This document shows, in pieces, positions 36,703-45,607 of a stretch of 61,790 nucleotides of DNA. The translations under genes and the position numbers were made by a program. This DNA comes from Neoroseomonas rubea (GTDB taxonomy: Bacteria; Pseudomonadota; Alphaproteobacteria; Acetobacterales; Acetobacteraceae). Location: contig NZ_JACADQ010000004.1 of NCBI RefSeq assembly GCF_016106015.1, positions 1-61,790 of the forward strand, read 5' to 3'. The stretch's first letter is position 1; every line of letters starts with the position of its first letter. The notes under the pieces were generated by a model that did no database searches, was not told the DNA's origin, and worked only from the letters and a program-made list of their open reading frames with translations.

Positions 36703-37691
36703 GCGCCGCCCTGAAGATGGACCCCGCGGCCCCTCTGGTCCGCGCGCGGGACCTGAGCGTGCGCTTCGTCAACCGCGACACGACGGTCCACGCGGTCAAC
36801 GGCGTCGACCTCGACCTCGCGCAGGGGGAGGTGCTGTGCCTGCTGGGCGAGTCCGGCTCCGGCAAGTCGGTCACGCTGCGCGCCCTGATGAAGCTGCTGC
36901 CGAAGCAGGCCAAGGTCGGCGGCAGCATCGAGGTCGCCGGCCGCGACGTGCAGGCGATGAGCGAGCGTCAACTCGCCGATTTCCGCGGCGGCGACGTCGC
37001 GATGATCTTCCAGGAGCCGATGACGGCGCTCGATCCGGTCTTCACCATCGGGCGACAGATTGCCGAGGCCGTGCAGCGCCACGAAGGGGCGTCGCGCAGC
37101 GCGGCGGATGCGCGGGCGCTGGAATTGCTCGAACTTGTGCAGATCCCCTCGGCGAAGCGACGACTCGCGGCCTACCCGCATGAGTTGTCCGGCGGCTTGC
37201 GGCAGCGCGCGATGATTGCGGTCGCGCTTGCCTGCAAGCCGAAGCTGCTGCTGGCGGACGAGCCCACCACGGCGCTCGATGCCACGGTGCAGATCCAGGT
37301 GCTGCTTCTGCTGCGCGAGTTGCAGGAGAAGCTCGGCATGGGTGTCATTTTCGTAACCCATGACCTGGGCGTGGCGGGCGAGATCGCCGACCGCGTGGCC
37401 GTCATGTACGCCGGACGCGTCGTCGAGGAAGGCCCGGTCGGCCCTTTCATGGCTGGGCCGCTGCATCCCTATCCGCAGGGGCTGCTCGGCGCCACGGTCC
37501 ATGGCGGCATGCGCGGCAAGCGCCTGACGACGATCCCGGGCGCGCCGCCGAGCCTCGAGAAACTGCCCGAGGCATGTTCCTTCGCGCCGCGCTGCCCGAT
37601 CGCCGAACCGGCCTGCCAGCAGGGGGTGCCGGAGGCGCGGCCCATGGGGCCCGGGCGGATGGCGCGCTGCATCCGGGCCGTCGCGCCGTGA
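36699..37691 (+). CDS. ABC ATP-binding protein, OppD/DppD type, no permease nearby
   Basis: This partner ATPase of the preceding gene is 330 aa. Walker A GESGSGKS is at residues 50-57, the Q-loop is IFQEPMTALDPV, the signature LSGGLRQRAMIAVAL, Walker B LLLADEPTTALD, and the C-terminal CSFAPRCPIAEPAC extension is kept. The order F then D is the reverse of the first importer in this window. It ends 74 bp before the RND adaptor gene, which is unrelated in function. Confidence 0.88.
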   Translation: MSAALKMDPAAPLVRARDLSVRFVNRDTTVHAVNGVDLDLAQGEVLCLLGESGSGKSVTLRALMKLLPKQAKVGGSIEVAGRDVQAMSERQLADFRGGDVAMIFQEPMTALDPVFTIGRQIAEAVQRHEGASRSAADARALELLELVQIPSAKRRLAAYPHELSGGLRQRAMIAVALACKPKLLLADEPTTALDATVQIQVLLLLRELQEKLGMGVIFVTHDLGVAGEIADRVAVMYAGRVVEEGPVGPFMAGPLHPYPQGLLGATVHGGMRGKRLTTIPGAPPSLEKLPEACSFAPRCPIAEPACQQGVPEARPMGPGRMARCIRAVAP

Positions 37692-37765
37692 GCCCTGGAG
37701 ACCCGTAGGCTTGCCGAATTCCTCCGCAGGCATCAGATAGCCTTAGGTAACTCGGCGGGCTGACG

Positions 37766-38878
37766 ATGCGCACGATCACCCAGGTCGCGATACTGGCGCT
37801 GCTCGGCGGTGCCGGGGCCGGATGGCATTTCTACGCGGACAAGCTTGGCGTTCCAGCGCCGGCGCAGCTGCTCGGGCTGCAGCCGGCGCAGCAGCAGGCG
37901 AGGGGTGGCGGGCCGGTCGGGCCGGTCGGCGTGATCGTGCAGCCAGTGCGCGTCGCGCCCGTTGTGGAACGCGTCGAAAGCGTCGGCACGGTCCGCGCCC
38001 GGGAAGCCGTGACCATCACGAGCAAGGTGGCCGGCATCGTGGAGACGATCCGCTTCACCGAGGGACAGCTCGTACCCGCGGGCGAGACGCTGGTGCAACT
38101 CGACGCGGCGGCGCTGCGCGCCGAGCTCGATCAGGCGCGCGCGCTGCTCGACGACGCGCGCAACCAGCTGGTTCGCGCACGCCAGTTGCAGGCGGGCCAG
38201 ACGATCGCGGCGCAGCGGCTGGAAACACTGGAGGCACTGTCACGGCAGGCCGAGGGGCGCGTCCGTCAGGCCGAGGCGCGGCTCGAGGAACTGCGCGTCA
38301 TCGCGCCCTTCGCCGGTCGCGTCGGCCTGCGCGCGGTCAGCCCGGGCGCGCTGATCCAGCCGGGCACGGCGATTACCACGCTCGACGACACCGCGCGCGT
38401 GCGCGTCGAGTTCGCGGTACCGGAAGTGCACCTGGCGCGCATCCGCGTCGGCAGCGGCGTCACGGCACGCAGCAATGCCTATGGGAGCCGGCGGTTCCTG
38501 GGCACGGTCGCGGTAATCGATACGCGCATCGACCCGGCCACGCGCTCGGTGCGCGTGATCAGCGAGTTCGACAATTCGGACGAGGCGCTGCGCCCCGGCC
38601 TGTTCCTCACCGTCGAACTTGTCCTGGAACAGCGCGAGCAGGCGCTTCTGATCGCCGAGGAAGCGATCGACCCGGTCGGCGACCGTGCCTTCGTCTTCGT
38701 GGTGCGGGACGGGCGGGCGCGGCGGCAGGAAGTCCGGCTCGGCCTGCGCCTGCCGGGCGAGGTCGAGGTGCGCGAAGGCCTGAATGCCGGCGAGCCTGTC
38801 GTGGTGCGCGGCATCCAGCGGCTGCGCAACGACCTGCCCGTACGCGTCACAGAAACGCTCACGCGGCCGACGAGCTGA
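37766..38878 (+). CDS. RND efflux membrane-fusion (periplasmic adaptor) protein
   Basis: This HlyD/AcrA-type adaptor of 370 aa is anchored by one N-terminal hydrophobic segment (about residues 4-20). Two half-lipoyl regions flank a helical hairpin (residues about 115-175), and the lipoyl pattern TITSKVAGIVETIRFTEGQ plus VIAPFAGRVGLRAVSPGALI is clear. A beta-barrel domain follows. It joins the inner-membrane pump at 38897 to an outer-membrane channel, which is not encoded in this window. The pump gene starts 18 bp downstream, so they form an operon. The substrates cannot be read from the sequence. Confidence 0.88.
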   Translation: MRTITQVAILALLGGAGAGWHFYADKLGVPAPAQLLGLQPAQQQARGGGPVGPVGVIVQPVRVAPVVERVESVGTVRAREAVTITSKVAGIVETIRFTEGQLVPAGETLVQLDAAALRAELDQARALLDDARNQLVRARQLQAGQTIAAQRLETLEALSRQAEGRVRQAEARLEELRVIAPFAGRVGLRAVSPGALIQPGTAITTLDDTARVRVEFAVPEVHLARIRVGSGVTARSNAYGSRRFLGTVAVIDTRIDPATRSVRVISEFDNSDEALRPGLFLTVELVLEQREQALLIAEEAIDPVGDRAFVFVVRDGRARRQEVRLGLRLPGEVEVREGLNAGEPVVVRGIQRLRNDLPVRVTETLTRPTS

Positions 38879-38896
38879 CAGGGAGGGCGGCGGGCG

Positions 38897-41800
38897 ATGG
38901 TCCTCTCCGACGTCTCGATCAAGCGGCCGGTCTTCGCGACCGTCATCTCCCTGATGCTCACGGTCCTCGGCATCTTCGCGCTCCTGCGGATGCCGATCCG
39001 CGAGTATCCGGCGATCGACCCGCCGATCATCCAGATCACGACCACCTATCGCGGTGCTTCGGCCCCGGTGGTCGACAGCCAGATCACCGAGATCCTCGAA
39101 GCCGCGGTGGCCGGGATCGAGGGCGTCAAGTCCATGTCGTCCCAGTCACGGGACGAGCGTAGCCAGATTACCCTGGAATTCCGCCTCACGCGCGATGTCG
39201 ACAGCGCGGCGAACGATGTGCGCGACCGCGTCGCCCGTGCCCTTGCGCGCCTGCCGGAGCAGGCAGACACGCCGGTCGTCGCGAAGGTGGACGGCGACAG
39301 CCGGCCGATCCTCTGGATCGCGCTCGCCTCGGACAGGCTGACGCCGCTCGACCTGACCGATATCGCGCGGCGGCGCATAGTCGACCGGCTTGCGATCGTC
39401 GAAGGCGTAGCGCAGATCATCATCTCCGGCGAGCGGCGCTTCGCCATGCGCGTCTGGCTCGACCGCCAAGCGCTTGCGGCGCGCAACCTGACGGTCCAGG
39501 ACATCGAGGACGCGATCCGGCGCGAGAATGTCGAACTGCCTGGCGGGCGGATCGAGAGCCAGCAGCGTGAACTGACGGTCCGAACAGACAGCCGCATGAG
39601 CCGGCCCGAGCAGTTCCGCGAAATCGTCGTCACCCGCGGCACGAGCGGCGCGCAGGTTCTGCTCGGCGAGGTCGCGCGGATCGAGGTCGCGGCGGAGGAC
39701 ACGCGCGGCGCGTACCGCATCAACGGCCGCCCGGCGATCGGGCTTGGCATCCTCCGCCAGTCCACAGCCAACACGCTGTCGGTCGCGAATGGCGTGAAAG
39801 CGGAGATGGAGTTGATCCGTCCCTCCCTGCCCGAGGGCGTGGACGTGGTCACGGGCTACGACGAGAGCCTCTTCATCAGCCAATCGATCTACGAGGTCGA
39901 GCACGCGCTGATGATCGCGCTGCTGCTCGTGGTCGGCGTCATCTTCCTGTTCCTGCGCAGCGTGCGCGCAACGATCATACCGGCGGTCGCGATCCCGGTC
40001 TCCATCATCGCCTCCTTCATCGCGACTGCGGCGCTCGGCTTCTCGGTCAACGTGCTGACGCTGCTCGGCCTGGTGCTGGCGATCGGCCTTGTCGTGGACG
40101 ACGCGATCGTCGTGCTGGAGAACATCCATCGCCGGATCGAGGAAGGGGAGGATCCGCTGCTCGCCTCCCTGCTCGGCGCGCGGGAGATCGCCTTCGCGGT
40201 CATCGCGACGACTCTCGTGCTCGTGGCGGTCTTCGTGCCGTTGTCCTTCATGGGCGGCAATACGGGGCGACTGTTCACCGAATTCGGATTGGCCCTCGCG
40301 GCATCGGTGGTCTTCTCGGGGCTGATCGCGCTGACCCTGACGCCGATGATGTGCTCGAAGCTCCTCAAGCCGCATGAGGGCGAGACCTGGCTCGTGCGCG
40401 TGACCGAGCCCTTCTTCCTCGGCATGAACGGGGCGCTGCGCTGGACGCTCGACCGGGCGCTGCGGGCGCCGGTGCTGGTGCTTGGCGCCTCCGGAGCGGT
40501 CTGTGCCTTCGCCGCGCTGCTCTACCAGGCGCTGCCGAAGGAATTCGCGCCGACCGAGGATCGTGGCGTCGTCATCATCCCGACGACGGGGCCGGAGGGC
40601 GCTTCCTTCGGCTACACGATGGAACACGTGATGCAGATCGAACGCCTGCTCCAGCGCTATGTCGACAGCGGGGAAGCGGTGGCGGTCTTCGCGACCGTCG
40701 GCGGCTTCCAGCGCCCGGCCGTTGGCAATGTCGCGAACGTCTTCATCCGCCTGGCACCCTGGGCGGAGCGCGAGCGCAAGCAGCAGGAGATCGCCGCCGA
40801 GGTCTTCCCGCGCATCGCCCAGATCCCTGGCGTGCGCGGCTTCGCGCTCAACCCGCCCTCGCTCGGCCAGCGGGGCTTCCAGCCGCCCGTGCAGTTCGTG
40901 ATCGGCGGGCCCGACTACGACACATTGGTTCAGTGGCGCGACGTCTTCCTCGAACGGGCGAGGACGAATCCGCGCCTTCTCAACCTGGATCACAACTTCA
41001 AGGAAACGAAGCCGGAGGTCCGCGTCGAGATCGACCGGCGGAAGGCCGCGGATCTCGGCATCTCCATTGCCGCCGTCGGCCGGACCATCGAGACCATGAT
41101 GGGCTCGCGCGAAGTCACGACCTACGTCGTCGGCGGCCAGGAGTACAAGGTACTGCTCCAGGCGCCGGACGAACTCCGCCTGTCGCCCTACGACCTACAG
41201 AACGTCTTTGTTCGTACCGCCTCCGGCGGCCTTGTGCCGCTATCGAACGTGGTGACGCTGTCCGAGCGTGCGCGCGCGCAGACCCTTTCGCGCGAGGACC
41301 GCGTGCGCGCCATCACCATCACCGCCTCCCTAGCGCCGGGCTACTCGCTCGGTGATGCGCTTGCCTTCCTCGACGGCGTCGCGCGGGAGGTGCTGCCGGG
41401 CGAGGCGCGAATCTCCTACCGCGGGCAGTCGCTGGAATTCCGGGAGTCGTCGGGCGCGCTCTATGTCACCTTCGCCATGGCGCTGCTCGTCGTGTTCCTC
41501 GTGCTGGCGGCGCAGTTTGAGAGCTTCGTCCACCCCCTGATCATCCTGCTTTCGACACCGCTCGCCATCACTGGCGGGCTGCTCGGCCTCTGGTGGACGG
41601 GACAGTCGCTCAACGTCTTCAGCCAGATCGGCATGATCCTGCTGATCGGCCTGATGGCGAAGAACGGCATCCTGGTGGTGGAGTTCGCCAACCAGTTGCG
41701 CGACCGTGGCATGTCGGTGCGCGATGCGGTACTGGAAGCCTCGGTCGTGCGGCTGCGGCCGATCCTCATGACCTCGATCGCGACGGTGCTTGGCGCCGTG

Positions 41801-42022
41801 CCTCTCGCCATGGCGACGGGCGCGGGGGCGGAAAGCCGACAGGCGCTCGGCGTGGTCATCGTCTGGGGCATCAGCTTCTCGACCTTCGTCACGCTCTACG
41901 CGGTGCCGGCGCTCTACCTGCTGCTCGCGCCCTACACCAAGCCGATCGGCGCCATCGCGGCGAAGCTCGCCGCGCTCGAGAGCCGGCCGCGCGCCGGGCA
42001 CGGGCCCCAGCCGGCAGAGTGA
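38897..42022 (+). CDS. RND multidrug efflux permease (HAE1 type)
   Basis: This proton-driven inner-membrane pump is 1041 aa, the length expected for AcrB/MexF-like transporters. Twelve membrane helices are arranged as two repeats with large periplasmic loops. The proton-relay Asp pair in helix 4 is present (Asp401, Asp402 in VVDDAIVVLENIHRR), and so is the helix-10 Lys (Lys922 in GLMAKNGILVVEF). No obvious damage is seen. It pairs with the adaptor at 37766; an outer-membrane TolC partner must be encoded elsewhere. A compact adaptor-pump pair without a local regulator is common. Confidence 0.92.
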   Translation: MVLSDVSIKRPVFATVISLMLTVLGIFALLRMPIREYPAIDPPIIQITTTYRGASAPVVDSQITEILEAAVAGIEGVKSMSSQSRDERSQITLEFRLTRDVDSAANDVRDRVARALARLPEQADTPVVAKVDGDSRPILWIALASDRLTPLDLTDIARRRIVDRLAIVEGVAQIIISGERRFAMRVWLDRQALAARNLTVQDIEDAIRRENVELPGGRIESQQRELTVRTDSRMSRPEQFREIVVTRGTSGAQVLLGEVARIEVAAEDTRGAYRINGRPAIGLGILRQSTANTLSVANGVKAEMELIRPSLPEGVDVVTGYDESLFISQSIYEVEHALMIALLLVVGVIFLFLRSVRATIIPAVAIPVSIIASFIATAALGFSVNVLTLLGLVLAIGLVVDDAIVVLENIHRRIEEGEDPLLASLLGAREIAFAVIATTLVLVAVFVPLSFMGGNTGRLFTEFGLALAASVVFSGLIALTLTPMMCSKLLKPHEGETWLVRVTEPFFLGMNGALRWTLDRALRAPVLVLGASGAVCAFAALLYQALPKEFAPTEDRGVVIIPTTGPEGASFGYTMEHVMQIERLLQRYVDSGEAVAVFATVGGFQRPAVGNVANVFIRLAPWAERERKQQEIAAEVFPRIAQIPGVRGFALNPPSLGQRGFQPPVQFVIGGPDYDTLVQWRDVFLERARTNPRLLNLDHNFKETKPEVRVEIDRRKAADLGISIAAVGRTIETMMGSREVTTYVVGGQEYKVLLQAPDELRLSPYDLQNVFVRTASGGLVPLSNVVTLSERARAQTLSREDRVRAITITASLAPGYSLGDALAFLDGVAREVLPGEARISYRGQSLEFRESSGALYVTFAMALLVVFLVLAAQFESFVHPLIILLSTPLAITGGLLGLWWTGQSLNVFSQIGMILLIGLMAKNGILVVEFANQLRDRGMSVRDAVLEASVVRLRPILMTSIATVLGAVPLAMATGAGAESRQALGVVIVWGISFSTFVTLYAVPALYLLLAPYTKPIGAIAAKLAALESRPRAGHGPQPAE

Positions 42023-42085
42023 CGCGCAGGGCGAGAGGCGTTAGCCTCCAGGCCACGATGACGGTGATTCGGGAAGGACGGCCGG

Positions 42086-43849
42086 ATGGTTGAGGCGCGG
42101 CGCGCCCCTCAGGGGCGCACGGGAGGAAAGCTGCTGGCGGATGCGCTGGTGGCACAGGGGGTGACGCATGCCTTCTGTGTGCCGGGCGAGTCCTATCTCG
42201 ACCTGCTCGATGGCCTCTATTCAGTGCGGAACCGGCTGCAGTTGGTGACCTGCCGCTTCGAGGCGGGCGCCGTTCACATGGCGGAAGCCTACGGCAAGCT
42301 GACCGGCAAGCCGGGTGTGGCCATCGTCACGCGCGGGCCGGGCGCATGCCATGCCGCGATCGGGGTGCATGTCGCCTTCCAGGATTCGACGCCGCTCGTG
42401 CTGCTGGTCGGCCAGATCCCGGTCGAGGAGACGGATCGCGAGTCGTTCCAGGAAGTCGACTACCGCCGGATGTTCGGCCCGCTCGCCAAGTGGGTGACGC
42501 AGATCGACGATGAGAAGCGCATCCCGGAGCTGATGGCGCACGCCTTCGACGTCGCGACCTCCGGACGGCCCGGCCCCGTCGTGGTCGCGATCAGCGAGGA
42601 GATGCAGAAGCGTCTCGCCTCGGCGCCTGACATCTGCCCGGCGGATGTGCTGCCGCCCAATCCCGCGCCGCAGGCGCTGCCGCGGCTGATGGAGATGCTC
42701 GGGCGCGCGAAGAAGCCGCTCGCGGTGCTCGGCGGGTCGCGCTGGACCGCGCAGGGGAAGGCCGACATCCGCGACTGGCTGCTCGCCAACGACCTGCCGG
42801 TCTCGGTCGCCTTCCGACGCATGGGGCTGTTCGATGGGACCTCGCCCAACTATGTCGGCGACCTCGGCGTCGGCGCCGATGCCGGGCTCGTCGCCAAGGC
42901 GAAGGAAAGCGACCTGATCATTGCCATCGGCACCCGTATCGGGGAGCCGGTGAGCCAGGGCTACACCCTGCTCGACATGGCCGGCGCGACGCCGATCGTC
43001 CACGTCTATCCCGACCAGGCGGAGATTGGGCGCGTCTATCGACCCGCGCTCGGCATCGTCTCCGAGGTCAATGCCTTCGCCGCCGCGGCCAAGGCGGCCG
43101 GCGCCGTGAAGAAGCCCGGCTGGGGCGCCTGGACGAAGGAACTGCGCGCGCTGCGCGTGGCCCAGGCCGTGCCGCCGGACTACGAGGGCCCGCTGAACCT
43201 CGCCTCTGCGCTGCAGGCGCTGGAGAAGGAACTGCCCAAGGACACGATCTTCACGACCGATGCGGGCAACTTCGCGACCTGGCCCAACCGCTTCATGCAT
43301 TTCGGCGAGAAGCAGGATTTCCTCGGGCCCACGAACGGCGCCATGGGCTACGCCGTGCCCGCCGCGATCGGCGCCAAGATCACCCATCCCGAGCGTGCGG
43401 TGATCGGCTTCGTCGGCGATGGCGGCTTCCTGATGACGGGGCAGGAGATCGCGACCGCCTTCCACCATTCGGTCAATCCCGTGATCCTGGTCTTCAACAA
43501 CCAGATGTACGGCACGATCCGGATGTACCAGGAACGGACCTATCCGCACCGCGTGTCCGGCACCGCGCTGACCAACCCGGACTTCGCCAAGTTCATCGAG
43601 GCCTTCGGCGGCCATGGCGAGATCGTCGAGCGGACCGAGGAACTGGTGCCCGCGGTCAAGCGCGCGCTGGCGTCCGGCAAGCCTGCGCTGGTCGAGGTCC
43701 GCACCAACCCCGAGCAGGTGACCAACCGCGCCACCATTGCCGACCTCCGCGCCCAGGCTGCGAAGGCAGCGGGCGGCGCCGCGACGCCCGAGACGGCGAA
43801 GGCGAGCCGTACGCCCGCCCCGCGCCGCACCGGGCCGCGCGCGCGCTGA
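42086..43849 (+). CDS. Thiamine-diphosphate enzyme, acetolactate-synthase-like
   Basis: This cytoplasmic TPP-dependent enzyme of 587 aa belongs to the AHAS/POX/decarboxylase family. The catalytic Glu is Glu59 in TCRFEAGA, and the TPP/Mg2+ motif starts at GDG (residues 444-446) and runs to FNNQMYG. The first part of the FAD/ADP-binding middle domain (LAVLGGSRW) is also visible. There is no regulatory subunit gene beside it, so it is unlikely to be the biosynthetic acetolactate synthase. A role in the decarboxylation or condensation of a keto acid is more likely. It has a Lys/Ala/Pro-rich C-terminal extension. The stop abuts the convergent gene at 43850. Confidence 0.85.
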   Translation: MVEARRAPQGRTGGKLLADALVAQGVTHAFCVPGESYLDLLDGLYSVRNRLQLVTCRFEAGAVHMAEAYGKLTGKPGVAIVTRGPGACHAAIGVHVAFQDSTPLVLLVGQIPVEETDRESFQEVDYRRMFGPLAKWVTQIDDEKRIPELMAHAFDVATSGRPGPVVVAISEEMQKRLASAPDICPADVLPPNPAPQALPRLMEMLGRAKKPLAVLGGSRWTAQGKADIRDWLLANDLPVSVAFRRMGLFDGTSPNYVGDLGVGADAGLVAKAKESDLIIAIGTRIGEPVSQGYTLLDMAGATPIVHVYPDQAEIGRVYRPALGIVSEVNAFAAAAKAAGAVKKPGWGAWTKELRALRVAQAVPPDYEGPLNLASALQALEKELPKDTIFTTDAGNFATWPNRFMHFGEKQDFLGPTNGAMGYAVPAAIGAKITHPERAVIGFVGDGGFLMTGQEIATAFHHSVNPVILVFNNQMYGTIRMYQERTYPHRVSGTALTNPDFAKFIEAFGGHGEIVERTEELVPAVKRALASGKPALVEVRTNPEQVTNRATIADLRAQAAKAAGGAATPETAKASRTPAPRRTGPRAR

Positions 43850-44245
43850 TCAGGCGCGTCCCTGCTCCTTCAGCACCTCCTCCGCCGTCCGCATCGCGGC
43901 GATGGCGGCGGGGAAGCCAGCATAGGCGCAGGAATGGGTGATGACCTCGGCGATCTCCTCCGGAGTGCAGCCATTGTTCAGCGCGCCGACGAGATGTCCG
44001 CGGAGCTCGTGGTGCTGGCTCATCGCGACCAGCATGCCGATGGTGATCATGCTGCGCTCCCGGCGCGTCAGCGTGTCGCGGGTCCAGAGGCTGGCGTAGG
44101 GGAATTCCTCAGACAGGTGCCGCAGCGCCTGGTTCAGCGGCGTGGTGCTGGCGTCGCGGCGGGCCATGTAGCCTTCGCCCAGCACTTCCCTCATCGCTTG
44201 GCGGCCGGTGCTGCGCAGCGCGCTATGCGCGGTCTCGTCGGTCAT
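43850..44245 (-). CDS. Carboxymuconolactone decarboxylase family protein
   Basis: This small helical CMD/AhpD-family protein is 131 aa. Near residue 55, TRRERSMITIGMLVAMSQHHEL is the conserved helix pair, and the C-terminal half has NNGCTPEEIAEVITHSCAYAGFPAA. Members include 4-carboxymuconolactone decarboxylase of protocatechuate breakdown and thiol-based peroxidase-type AhpD. A CxxC pair of the AhpD kind is not seen; there is a Cys in NNGCTPEE and one in HSCAYAG. That favours the decarboxylase-like branch, but no other aromatic pathway gene is near. It is convergent with the TPP enzyme at zero distance and divergent from the flavodoxin-like gene. Confidence 0.85.
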   Translation of the reverse strand: MTDETAHSALRSTGRQAMREVLGEGYMARRDASTTPLNQALRHLSEEFPYASLWTRDTLTRRERSMITIGMLVAMSQHHELRGHLVGALNNGCTPEEIAEVITHSCAYAGFPAAIAAMRTAEEVLKEQGRA

Positions 44246-44295
44246 GCTGTTCGCTCCCCTATGTTCGCGCAGCGAGTGTAGGCGCGGGGGCGGCC

Positions 44296-44787
44296 ATGAC
44301 GAAGACGCTGCTGATCGTCTTCCATTCCATGACCGGGGGTACGTGCCAGATGGCCGAGGCCGCCGCGGCCGCCGCGGCCGGGCAGGGCGTGGTCGTGCGC
44401 CTGCTGCATGCGGCGCAGGCGCAGGTGGACGACGTGCTGGCGGCGGATGGCTACATTTTCGGGACGCCGGAAAACCTCGCCGCCATCTCCGGCCTGATGA
44501 AGGACTTCTTTGATCGCAGCTACTACGCCGCGCTCGGCCGCATCGAGGGCCGGCCCCATGCGCTGATGGTCTGCGCGGGCAGCGACGGGACGAACGCCGT
44601 GCGGCAGATGTCGCGCATCACGACGGGCTGGCGGCTGCGGCTGGTGGCGGAGCCGCTGATCGTCTGCACCCATGCGCAGACGCCGGAGGCCATCCTCGCG
44701 CCCAAGACGATCCCGCCGGAGGATGTGGCTCGTTGCGAGGAGCTCGGCGCGGCGCTCGGCGCCGGCCTTGCCATGGGCATCTTCTAG
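44296..44787 (+). CDS. Flavodoxin / NADPH-dependent FMN reductase-like protein
   Basis: This 163-aa protein has the flavodoxin fold. The phosphate-binding loop follows the first strand (LLIVFHSMTGGTCQMAEAA), and later segments (GYIFGTPENLAAISGLMKDFFDR and MVCAGSDG) fit FMN-binding loops. It is probably a small electron carrier or quinone/FMN reductase. It ends convergently with the amidohydrolase gene; their stop codons share the palindrome CTAG at 44784-44787. No partner is obvious beside it. Confidence 0.78.
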   Translation: MTKTLLIVFHSMTGGTCQMAEAAAAAAAGQGVVVRLLHAAQAQVDDVLAADGYIFGTPENLAAISGLMKDFFDRSYYAALGRIEGRPHALMVCAGSDGTNAVRQMSRITTGWRLRLVAEPLIVCTHAQTPEAILAPKTIPPEDVARCEELGAALGAGLAMGIF

Positions 44788-45605
44788 GCCGGCGGCGCCC
44801 AGCCGATCCAGTCGCAGACCGCGCCGCCCATCACGCGTTCCATCTGCGGGCCGCGCAGCCAGGGCAGTTCCTCGGTGAAGAGCGTGATACACTGGCGCCA
44901 GGAACAGGGCATGCGCGTGATGTCCGTGCCCCAGAAGAAGCGATCCGGGCCAAAGGCGTCATACAGGCGCTGCAGCCCGTCATGGATGTCGCGGAAGGGA
45001 TAGGGATCGAGCGAATAGCCGGGCGCACCCGTTGCCTTCAGCGCGACATTCGGAAAACGGGCCAGCGCGCAGACGGCGGTGAGGTTCTCGAAGGCTGCGG
45101 TGCCCTTCGCGTGGCGGATCAGCCCGCAATGGTCAATGATCAGCCGCAGGCTCGGATGCCGTTCGGCGATGCGCGCGAATTCCGGCAGGAAGCGCCAGGC
45201 CATGGTGGCGATCGGCAGGCCTTCCTCCTCCGCCGCCGGCCAGAGCCAATCCATCGTGCCGTCGAAGGGCCAGCGTTCCTGGTCGGCACGCACCAGCGGA
45301 TAGCGCAGGCCGCACTGGCCGGGTCGGTTGCGCCAGCCGCGCAGCGCGGCGCGGCTCGCCTCCGGCTGGTCGAGCGGTACCTGGCCCAGCACCGCGAAGC
45401 GCTTCGGGTAGCGTGCGGCGGCGTCCTCCGAGATCGCATTCGCGCCAGGGTCCCAGGAGACGGGCGGGTGCAGCACGGCGGCGTCCACGCCGGCAACATT
45501 CATCTCCGCGAGCAATTCCTCCGCCGTGAAGACCGAGACCTGGCGATGGTCACCGCTCGGTGTCCCGCTGCCCCAGATATGCACCTGCGCGTCGATGATC
45601 CGCAT
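44784..45605 (-). CDS. Amidohydrolase family 2 protein
   Basis: This TIM-barrel metal hydrolase or decarboxylase of the amidohydrolase-2 family is 273 aa. The N-terminal DAQVHIWG (HxW-type entry), the LIIDHCGLIRH metal His segment and WGTDITRMPCSW near the C terminus are characteristic. Family members open lactones (for example L-fucono- or galactarolactones) or decarboxylate aromatics, and this copy cannot be placed more closely. It is the last gene of a minus-strand operon with the unknown gene at 45608 and GGT copy 3. I chose the ATG at 45605, where the conserved start MRIIDAQVHI lies. Confidence 0.83.
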   Translation of the reverse strand: MRIIDAQVHIWGSGTPSGDHRQVSVFTAEELLAEMNVAGVDAAVLHPPVSWDPGANAISEDAAARYPKRFAVLGQVPLDQPEASRAALRGWRNRPGQCGLRYPLVRADQERWPFDGTMDWLWPAAEEEGLPIATMAWRFLPEFARIAERHPSLRLIIDHCGLIRHAKGTAAFENLTAVCALARFPNVALKATGAPGYSLDPYPFRDIHDGLQRLYDAFGPDRFFWGTDITRMPCSWRQCITLFTEELPWLRGPQMERVMGGAVCDWIGWAPPA

Positions 45606-45607
45606 GG

